Origin: an uncultured Bacteroidales bacterium
GTDB taxonomy: Bacteria; Bacteroidota; Bacteroidia; Bacteroidales; UBA4417
Direction of reading: 5' to 3'
Length of the DNA: 5,157 bases
Assembly: GCA_903917425.1 (NCBI GenBank)
Contig: CAIXAQ010000046.1
Span: 1-5,157, forward strand
Part shown: positions 1-5,157 of the stretch, piece after piece
How positions within the stretch are numbered: the first letter of the stretch is position 1
Layout of the letters: each line of letters begins with the position of its first letter
Translations under genes and position numbers: made by a program
Notes under the pieces: model-generated
Database searches by the model: none
The model's input: the letters and a program-made list of their open reading frames with translations, nothing else
What the model was told of the DNA's origin: nothing

Positions 1-144
1 CCGGCTAATGGCATTAAGATTAAAAACTTTAATGCATCGAAGCTGCCGGTAAAAGTGACCGTAAACGGATCAGAGATCAAAGATTTCAATGAAAAGGAAA
101 TTGCTGTAAAGGAAATTCCTGCAGAAGTGGTTATTTATTACTAA
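1..144 (+). CDS. C-terminal tail of an upstream protein of unknown function (5' end outside window)
   Basis: Frame 1 is open from the first base to a TAA at 142-144, giving 47 residues that end in EIPAEVVIYY. The tail alternates hydrophobic and polar residues (KIKNF, PVKVTVNG, AEVVIYY), which suggests the final strands of a beta-sandwich domain. Tails of this kind are common in secreted glycoside hydrolases of Bacteroidota, but no catalytic motif is visible and I cannot assign a family. The stop lies 21 bp before the transporter start on the same strand, so the two genes are probably co-transcribed and this protein probably belongs to the same glycan pathway. An 8-bp direct repeat (AAAGTCAA at 143-150 and 157-164) spans the gap. 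It has no evident role. Confidence is high that this is coding and low for any function. Confidence 0.7.
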   Translation, partial: PANGIKIKNFNASKLPVKVTVNGSEIKDFNEKEIAVKEIPAEVVIYY

Positions 145-165
145 AGTCAATTAATAAAAGTCAAG

Positions 166-2250
166 ATGGAAGAAGAAATTACTGTGGACCGAAGTACAAA
201 GGCAGAGGATAAAATTCACTTTTCGCAGCTAGCAGCTTATGGTGCGGGTGGGATTATTCCAATAGCACTCTTTAACGTAGCAGGAATCCTTGTAGGTTTA
301 ATGGGAAATATAAGCCTGGGATTAAGTGCGTTCTGGCTTGGGGCTATTTTAATAGTTCCCCGTTTATGGGATGCGCTTTCCGATCCAATCATTGGCCATC
401 TTTCAGACAATACACGCACCCGCTGGGGACGCCGACGCCCTTACCTTCTACTGGGAGGAATAGCCGTTGCCGTTTCATTTGTTGTTATCTGGTGGATTCC
501 TAAAGGAGACCTGGTGCATAGCTGGTTCCCTACGGATTCGGGCTTCCAGGCTTTCCAGCTTGTATATATCCTGATTTCCCTATTGATCTTTTTCACCGCC
601 GTAAATATTTTTGAGATCCCTCACGGAGCTTTGGGTATGGAAATGACAACAGATTATCATGAGCGAACCCGTCTGTTCAGCGCCAAAAGCTTCGTCGGCA
701 ATCTTTTTGCCATGAGTACACCCTGGCTTTTTGCCCTGGCCAGCATGGAGATTTTTAAAGGTCCGGGAGGCAATGAAGTGGATGGAATGCGGTACGTTTC
801 CATCCTTATCGCTGCGATACTCATTCCTTTGTCATTCTGGTGGTTTTTCAGATTACGCGAACCGGGATTTAAAAAAGTTGCCACGCAGGAAAAAACGCCA
901 TTCTGGACAGACATGAAACGCACCGCCAGCAACAGGAATTTTATTATGCTGACTTTGACAATTTTCACGCTGGCCATGGGCTTTAATTTTGTGAGCTTAC
1001 TTGGTTCATACATTCCGATCTTTTACATTTATGGAGGCGACAAAGTTGCCGGTGCCACTTTACTCGGAATAAATGGCACCATATGGGCTATTACCGGGGT
1101 ATTGGCTGTTTTCCCATTAAACTGGATAAGCCCTCGATTAGGCAAACGCAAAACCCTCACTATCGCTATAATTCTTATGGTTGTAGCACAAGCGTCAAAA
1201 ATTGTATGCTACAACCCGACCTATCCTTACCTGGTACTGATTCCCACTATACTACTTTCTGCCGGCATGTTGTTTTTCTTCACCCTGGGATCTTCCATGG
1301 TTGGTGACATTTGTGATGAAGATGAACTGAAGACCGGCCACCGCTCCGAAGGAAGCTTTTATTCTGTCTTCTGGTGGTTTATAAAAATGGGAACTGCACT
1401 CGCCAGTTTAATTGCAGGTGCCTTGATTGTTCTAACATTGTTCGACCAGACTCAGGTTACAAAAGTCGATAGCTTACAGGGTAATATAAGGGAACTCAGA
1501 AGTGATATCAAATACTGGCAAGGCGACCAGGGCCTCACCGGAACAAGTACAACTTTACTTCAAAACACTAACAAACAGGTTCAGGATGCTATCGATAAAT
1601 CCAAACTATATCTGAAGGTTCTGGAAAAAGAATCAATAAAAGAGCAGGACGAAACCTATCAAAAAGTAGCAGAATACAAGAGACAACGAAAAAACAAGTT
1701 GTCGGAGGTAATCTTATCCACAAAATCAACGATAAATGAACTGGAAACATTGCAGGTGCAATTAGGGGATATCAGCACTCAATCGCCTGACTCATTAACC
1801 AAAACAATCGTAAATACAGCAATTCCATTGATACTGCAACCTAAACTTGAAAAAGCAAGGTTGAATTCATTTGAGCTTCTGGCCCATCTCGAAGGCAAAT
1901 CACTGGAATCTGATAAAAGCAAGGAACACTTTATACAAATCATACAAAACTGTAAAGGTGTGGATAAAAGGCTCGCAAATATTAACACAAATATGCCTTT
2001 GGATCAACTCGATAAAGAGCTGAGTACGCTTGAAACCGATATCGTTCAGCTCACGATACAATCACCATACACTTTGTTAATGATGCGGGTGGTTGAAATT
2101 GGATTGCCTATTTTATTGAGCATCTTCTCCATTTTCTTTGTCCTCAGGTATACACTTACAGAGAAACGATCACACGAAATCAAAGATCTGCTCAAGCTTA
2201 GGAATGCGGAACGGGCAAAAGAGGACAACGCTTTGAATCCATCACTATAG
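166..2250 (+). CDS. MFS sugar:cation symporter of the GPH (MelB/XynP-like) family with a large insert before the last TM helix
   Basis: This is a predicted inner-membrane symporter that imports a glycoside or oligosaccharide with a cation. The GPH signature is clear: VPRLWDALSDPIIGHLSD (residues 64-81) followed by RWGRRRP (86-92), and later GDICDEDELKTGHRSEGSFY (380-399). R66, D69 and D73 line up with MelB Arg52, Asp55 and Asp59, the helix-II cation and sugar site. The residue matching MelB Asn58 is Ser72. About twelve hydrophobic segments can be seen, near 24-47, 52-77, 94-110, 128-148, 172-193, 209-229, 258-288, 297-319, 330-347, 354-378, 397-424 and 636-660. The family is usually 450-500 residues; this protein has 694 because about 207 charged helical residues (427-633) separate TM11 from TM12. 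The reading frame is intact and the TM12/C-terminal motif RYTLTEKRSHEIKDLL is typical of the family, so this is an insertion and not a fusion artefact. The chosen ATG is preceded by an A-rich leader with no Shine-Dalgarno sequence. Substrate is unknown; the neighbouring enzymes suggest a beta-linked oligosaccharide. Confidence 0.92.
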   Translation: MEEEITVDRSTKAEDKIHFSQLAAYGAGGIIPIALFNVAGILVGLMGNISLGLSAFWLGAILIVPRLWDALSDPIIGHLSDNTRTRWGRRRPYLLLGGIAVAVSFVVIWWIPKGDLVHSWFPTDSGFQAFQLVYILISLLIFFTAVNIFEIPHGALGMEMTTDYHERTRLFSAKSFVGNLFAMSTPWLFALASMEIFKGPGGNEVDGMRYVSILIAAILIPLSFWWFFRLREPGFKKVATQEKTPFWTDMKRTASNRNFIMLTLTIFTLAMGFNFVSLLGSYIPIFYIYGGDKVAGATLLGINGTIWAITGVLAVFPLNWISPRLGKRKTLTIAIILMVVAQASKIVCYNPTYPYLVLIPTILLSAGMLFFFTLGSSMVGDICDEDELKTGHRSEGSFYSVFWWFIKMGTALASLIAGALIVLTLFDQTQVTKVDSLQGNIRELRSDIKYWQGDQGLTGTSTTLLQNTNKQVQDAIDKSKLYLKVLEKESIKEQDETYQKVAEYKRQRKNKLSEVILSTKSTINELETLQVQLGDISTQSPDSLTKTIVNTAIPLILQPKLEKARLNSFELLAHLEGKSLESDKSKEHFIQIIQNCKGVDKRLANINTNMPLDQLDKELSTLETDIVQLTIQSPYTLLMMRVVEIGLPILLSIFSIFFVLRYTLTEKRSHEIKDLLKLRNAERAKEDNALNPSL
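1444..2064 (+). other. Coiled-coil-like insert domain within the GPH transporter (residues about 427-633)
   Basis: Between TM11 and TM12 the protein carries about 207 residues rich in K, E, D, Q, L and I. They form at least three helical stretches: about 435-450, 463-535 (for example KLSEVILSTKSTINELETL) and 558-628 (for example LDKELSTLETDIVQLT). These are separated by Gly- or Pro-containing breaks near 453-460, 541 and 610. In the usual 12-TM, N-inside MFS topology this loop faces the periplasm. The DNA is A-rich here: hand counts give about 35% and 33% GC for 1621-1680 and 1681-1740, against about 48% for 361-420 in the transporter core. That difference could reflect the Lys/Glu/Asn-rich composition as well as a separate origin. 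I do not recognise the domain. The boundaries are estimates. Confidence 0.7.
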
Positions 2251-2251
2251 A

Positions 2252-2287
2252 AATGTGCCAGGTACCGGGTGCAATGTGCCTTTCCCC
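2252..2287. repeat. Diverged heptamer-register sequence leading into the tandem array
   Basis: Immediately after the transporter stop codon the sequence can be cut into heptamers AATGTGC, CAGGTAC, CGGGTGC, AATGTGC and CTTTCCC, in the same 7-bp register as the array that follows. AATGTGCC occurs at 2252-2259 and again at 2273-2280, exactly 21 bp apart, the unit length of the downstream array. This suggests a degenerate or related repeat type next to the uniform one. CAGGTACCGGG is a near-palindrome around GGTACC. CCGGG (2265-2269) and CCCGG (2285-2289) could form a weak stem, but there is no U-tract, so this is not a convincing terminator. Confidence 0.5.
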
Positions 2288-2371
2288 GGAACATGGAACA
2301 TGGAACCAGGAACATGGAACATGGAACCAGGAACATGGAACATGGAACCAGGAACATGGAACCTGGAACCA
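2288..2371. repeat. Four 21-bp tandem repeats, each made of three GGAAC-type heptamers
   Basis: Units lie at 2288-2308, 2309-2329, 2330-2350 and 2351-2371. Each unit is GGAACAT, GGAACAT, GGAACCA. The first three units are identical and the fourth differs at one base (A to C at 2363). The array is therefore twelve heptamers with a higher-order period of 21 bp, about two turns of B-DNA. It sits between the transporter stop and the glycosidase start, with 37 bp separating its end from the ATG. Because 21 is a multiple of three, it stays open in frames on both strands and creates spurious repeat peptides. The changed base in the last unit creates a short inverted repeat, CCAGG (2348-2352) with CCTGG (2362-2366). 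Function is unknown; the near-perfect identity suggests recent expansion or gene conversion. Confidence 0.95.
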
Positions 2372-2408
2372 GAAAATCTGAATTGAATCTTTAAATAAAC
2401 TTTTCACA

Positions 2409-4841
2409 ATGACATTTACCATTAAAGAAAACAACTTTTACCTCAACGACAAAAAAGTGTTTCTCAATTCGGGAGAAATACATTATTTCCGAATTAAGCG
2501 AGAACTGTGGGGCAAGCATCTGGATGAAGCTAAAGAAGCAGGACTCACCACTGTTAGCACCTATGTTCCATGGGCATTTCACGAATCGGTTGAGGGTGTT
2601 TTTGATTTTGAGGGTACGTCAAGTCCGGAACATGACCTGAAAGGCTGGATTCAAAGTTGCCAGGATCGTGGATTACACTGCATCGTAAAACCAGGGCCGT
2701 TCATTCTTGCCGAATATCGCGGAGCCGGTTTGCCCGACTGGTTTATGGAAAAACATAGCGGTGAAGCCAAAATGAGAAACAGCAAAGGTGAAATTTTTCC
2801 AAGTGACGGGATAAGCCTTTTTAATGAAAAATACCTGGAAAAAGTTACACTCTGGTACGATCAGATAATGCCTTTTATCAGCGAACGCCAGCTATTCTGC
2901 GGCGGCCCTATCATTATGATGCAGATCTGCAATGAAATAGGGGTTTTCTCCTGGCTTGCGCACCAGGCCGACTATTGTGAAGCAGTGAAGGAGCGTTTCA
3001 TCTCATATCTAAAAGGAAAATTTACAGGAATCGAAGAACTAAACAATCTTTGGGGAACTGATTACAAGGACTTTACCCATGTTGAACTTCCACCTGACGG
3101 AAGACTACCGTATGCTTCAAAAGGCGACCGCGGTCGTGATCACGAATGGCATAATTTCTGGCGGACGTATTACGGCGACTATCTGCGCATGCTTACCGGC
3201 ATGGCCAGGGAAAGAGGAGTTACGGTTCCTTTGTATCACAATCTTCCCGGCTGGATTTATGGCAGCGGCTATGAATTTCCCGTCAACATTACGATGTACG
3301 AAGATCTGTTTCTCGATAAGAGCGAAATCATTTTCGGAGTTGACCATATCCCGGAATTCCTGTCGTACCGCAATATGCACGACGACCGGATCATAAATGA
3401 CATAACCTATGCCATGCAAGGCAACAAACCCCTGTTTGCTGCCGAATTCCAAAGCGGTTCCCGCGAATATCATGTGGTTACCAATCCGCGTGAAATGGAA
3501 CTTTTTTACAAAGCCAGTGTTGCCAATGGCCTGACAGGTTGGAACTATTACATGTTTTCGCAAGGACGCAATACAAGGCATACTGGATATTCCGGTGCCA
3601 CCTTTTACTGGTTCAATCCTCTGACTCCTGAAGGAGAACGCACCAGCGCATTCCCATTGGTACAGCGCATGAATAAAATAATTAAAACCTCCGAAAACCT
3701 TATAGTGGATTCTAAACGAAAAGCAGAGGTTTGCGTACTTTTCTATCCTCCTTATTACGCATCGGAGTTGGAACGCCCTGTTGACGGCGCTTGTGAGCTT
3801 CAATTTACAGCTTCTGCCATTCGGAGGCCTGCCTATTTCGATGGTTTATTGAAAGTGCTGCAGATTCTCAATATTGATTACGACATGCTAGACCTGACTA
3901 AGGCGTCAGCTGAATCAATGAGAAACTACAAGCAGGTATGGGCTTTCACGACAGATGAAATGAATGCCGCCGACCAACTTACTATTGTAAATTATACCGA
4001 AGCGGGTGGTAACCTGGTAATTTTCCCTTACCTCCCCGATCGCGAAATGTCGCAAAAACCTTGTACCATAATCCGCGATGCTCTTTCAGTTTATCCTTCA
4101 GGAAAGGAAATTATTGATTCTCCATTGATCGATATATATGACCTGCAGGATATTAAATGCGCCAATCCGCTTATTGTTTATTCGGAAGAATCATTGGCCG
4201 GTGCCGAAATTATTGCCCGCACACTTCGGGGTTCCATCTGCGGATTTACAAAAACACTCGGCAGCGGATCATTAACTCACCTTGGAACCTGGATTGGATT
4301 CGATACCGAAGGACAGAAACCGGTTTACGAAGCAATTCTCAACAAGTCAGATGCAAAGCTTCGGCAGGCATCCTCCTCCAACGAAAACATCGCCGTTCGC
4401 GAACGCTTCACCAGCAAGGATTCTGCTGTACTTTTCGTTGCAAATTACTATAATGTGGAACAAACCGGCAAAGTATCCTATACGCATCCCGAAAGTGGTG
4501 AAACCATCACTATTCCTTACCTGCAGAATGAAATATTATGGCCTGCGCTATATGGAGTTTTGACCCCGGTCTGTTTGGAAATTTCTGAAGGACTAAAAAT
4601 ACTACATAGTACATCTGATATTCTTTGTATTGAAAATACTGATAATCAGACAGAAATTACTTTGTATGGCGATCGTGACCTTGCCGGAGAAATAGTTTTC
4701 GAGGGTCCTGGAGTTCAAAAGATAATGTCTGTCACACTGGACGGCGGATCTGTCAGAAAGATTCGTGACGAAAAACGTATTTCTTTCATTTACAGTCATA
4801 AACATAGGAGTGAAATGATTCTTACCATCAAATTAAGCTAA
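2409..4841 (+). CDS. GH35-like (clan GH-A) beta-glycosidase with GATase-like domain; beta-galactosidase or exo-beta-glucosaminidase type
   Basis: This is a probable exo-acting retaining beta-glycosidase. The N-terminal (beta/alpha)8 barrel (about 1-425) carries GH35-type motifs: LNSGEIHYFRI (19-29), AGLTTVSTYVPWAFHE (44-59) and CIVKPGPFILAEY (91-103). The likely acid/base is E176 in GGPIIMMQICNEIG (165-178), and the likely nucleophile is E346 in PLFAAEFQSGS (341-351). Classical GH35 enzymes have ENE at the acid/base; here it is CNE. A GATase-like, GH42-type domain follows (about 437-650, including AEVCVLFYPPYY and NYTEAGGNLVIFPYLPDRE), then a beta-rich C-terminus (about 655-810). This size and order match proteins annotated as beta-galactosidase and also archaeal GlmA-type exo-beta-D-glucosaminidases, so the substrate is open. 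There is no signal peptide, so the enzyme is expected in the cytoplasm, acting on sugars imported by the upstream symporter. The ATG at 2409 begins a plausible N-terminus (TFTIKENNFYLNDKKVFLNSGE) and follows an A/T-rich leader without a Shine-Dalgarno site. Confidence 0.88.
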   Translation: MTFTIKENNFYLNDKKVFLNSGEIHYFRIKRELWGKHLDEAKEAGLTTVSTYVPWAFHESVEGVFDFEGTSSPEHDLKGWIQSCQDRGLHCIVKPGPFILAEYRGAGLPDWFMEKHSGEAKMRNSKGEIFPSDGISLFNEKYLEKVTLWYDQIMPFISERQLFCGGPIIMMQICNEIGVFSWLAHQADYCEAVKERFISYLKGKFTGIEELNNLWGTDYKDFTHVELPPDGRLPYASKGDRGRDHEWHNFWRTYYGDYLRMLTGMARERGVTVPLYHNLPGWIYGSGYEFPVNITMYEDLFLDKSEIIFGVDHIPEFLSYRNMHDDRIINDITYAMQGNKPLFAAEFQSGSREYHVVTNPREMELFYKASVANGLTGWNYYMFSQGRNTRHTGYSGATFYWFNPLTPEGERTSAFPLVQRMNKIIKTSENLIVDSKRKAEVCVLFYPPYYASELERPVDGACELQFTASAIRRPAYFDGLLKVLQILNIDYDMLDLTKASAESMRNYKQVWAFTTDEMNAADQLTIVNYTEAGGNLVIFPYLPDREMSQKPCTIIRDALSVYPSGKEIIDSPLIDIYDLQDIKCANPLIVYSEESLAGAEIIARTLRGSICGFTKTLGSGSLTHLGTWIGFDTEGQKPVYEAILNKSDAKLRQASSSNENIAVRERFTSKDSAVLFVANYYNVEQTGKVSYTHPESGETITIPYLQNEILWPALYGVLTPVCLEISEGLKILHSTSDILCIENTDNQTEITLYGDRDLAGEIVFEGPGVQKIMSVTLDGGSVRKIRDEKRISFIYSHKHRSEMILTIKLS

Positions 4842-5157
4842 ATGAATATTAAAAATTCCTCCGGCCTCTCCTTCGAATTCCTGGATAACGGTTCGATAAA
4901 ATATATTGAAGTCGATCCTATAAGGATTAGCCTTAAAGCTGCTACGCCTTTTTCAAAACCGGGAACAAACCTTTACCTGCGAAAAAGGACAAATCCGTTT
5001 GAATTCAAAGCGCTTTTAGGCCCTGAAAGCAGCAGTAGCTTCATGGTTAAGGAAGATGCTTTTATTGCCAAAGGAAGTTGGGATGGTATAGAATATAAAT
5101 GTGTATTACAACTTTCGAAGAAAAGCCTGAGTTGGGAGTGGTGTGTTGATATTACCA
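4842..5157 (+). CDS. N-terminal part of a GH94/'GH36-type' sugar phosphorylase-like protein (3' end outside window)
   Basis: An open frame starts with ATG at 4842, directly after the glycosidase TAA, and runs 105 codons to the window edge. It begins MNIKNSSGLSFEFLDNGSIK. The segments SFEFLDNGSIKYIEVDPIRI, GTNLYLRKR, ALLGPESSSSF and GIEYKCVLQLSKKSLSWEW resemble, from memory of the family, the N-terminal beta-sandwich of large (about 1,100-residue) GH94 or 'GH36-type glycosyl hydrolase' proteins. That group includes cellobiose/chitobiose phosphorylase relatives. The catalytic barrel lies outside the window, so activity cannot be judged. There is no signal peptide, so a cytoplasmic role with the GH35-like enzyme is expected. 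The zero-base junction suggests translational coupling. No Shine-Dalgarno is visible. I am confident it is a gene and moderately confident of the family. Confidence 0.65.
   Translation, partial: MNIKNSSGLSFEFLDNGSIKYIEVDPIRISLKAATPFSKPGTNLYLRKRTNPFEFKALLGPESSSSFMVKEDAFIAKGSWDGIEYKCVLQLSKKSLSWEWCVDIT

Noticed and set aside
2261..2289. Possible terminator after the transporter gene (CCGGG with CCCGG)
   Set aside because: The stem is only 5 bp with a loop of about 15 nt and is not followed by a T-run.
2288..2371. CRISPR array
   Set aside because: The units are contiguous, with no unique spacers between them, and are far too short for repeat-spacer structure.
2293..2394. A + strand frame of 33 codons encoding a perfect 7-residue repeat (MEHGTRN three times, then a variant)
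   Set aside because: Any 21-bp tandem repeat without a stop stays open, and the peptide exists only because of the array. There is no ribosome-binding signal or independent coding evidence.
2380..2408. Possible Bacteroidota promoter (TTG, TAnnTTTG-type) ahead of the glycosidase
   Set aside because: The region is A/T-rich and has TAAATAAACTTTT, but it does not match the -7 consensus TAnnTTTG, so I do not call a promoter.
2046..2434. Two - strand frames with repeats such as FLVPCSM through the array
   Set aside because: They are translations of the same repeat and run into the ends of two well-supported + strand genes. This is a well-known cause of spurious repeat-protein calls.
3117..3803. 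A 228-codon open frame on the - strand inside the glycosidase gene
   Set aside because: It lies entirely within the conserved catalytic barrel coding sequence and has no recognisable domain, so it is a shadow frame.
4805..4816. AGGAG followed by an ATG near the glycosidase 3' end
   Set aside because: The ATG is in frame with the glycosidase and would encode only its last eight residues. The SD-like match is likely chance, given that none of the genuine starts here uses one.

Overview
The window looks like part of a carbohydrate-utilisation operon from a Bacteroidota-type bacterium. The case for that phylum is indirect: all genes are on the + strand and tightly packed, start codons follow A/T-rich leaders with no Shine-Dalgarno sequence, and the protein families (a GPH-type sugar transporter, a GH35-like enzyme with a GATase-like domain, and a GH94/'GH36-type' protein) are common in Bacteroidota glycan-degradation loci. 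No SusC/SusD pair, regulator, tRNA, rRNA, CRISPR array or insertion sequence is visible.

Layout. (1) Bases 1-144 are the last 47 codons of an upstream gene whose function cannot be read from this tail. (2) After 21 bp comes a 694-residue MFS/GPH sugar:cation symporter (166-2250). It is unusual in carrying about 200 residues of charged, helical, probably coiled-coil sequence between its last two membrane segments. (3) A 158-bp intergenic stretch (2251-2408) is dominated by a heptamer-based tandem array: four 21-bp units at 2288-2371, with a diverged stretch in the same 7-bp register upstream. (4) An 810-residue clan GH-A glycosidase (2409-4841) follows. It has a GH35-like barrel, a GATase-like domain and a beta-rich C-terminus, and no signal peptide. 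(5) The next gene starts directly at the glycosidase stop codon (TAA-ATG) and runs off the window. Its 105 visible residues resemble the N-terminal beta-sandwich of GH94/'GH36-type' sugar phosphorylase-like proteins.

Together these suggest a cytoplasmic route: an oligosaccharide enters through the symporter, the GH35-like enzyme removes non-reducing-end beta-linked sugars, and the downstream phosphorylase-like protein may act on the remaining glycoside. The sugar cannot be named from the sequence. Beta-galactosides or beta-glucosaminides are the leading candidates, because the GH35-like protein has the overall size and layout of archaeal exo-beta-D-glucosaminidases as well as of proteins annotated as beta-galactosidase.

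The features most worth a second look are the large insert in the transporter and the phased heptamer array inside the operon. I found no clear evidence of a wholly new biological system.
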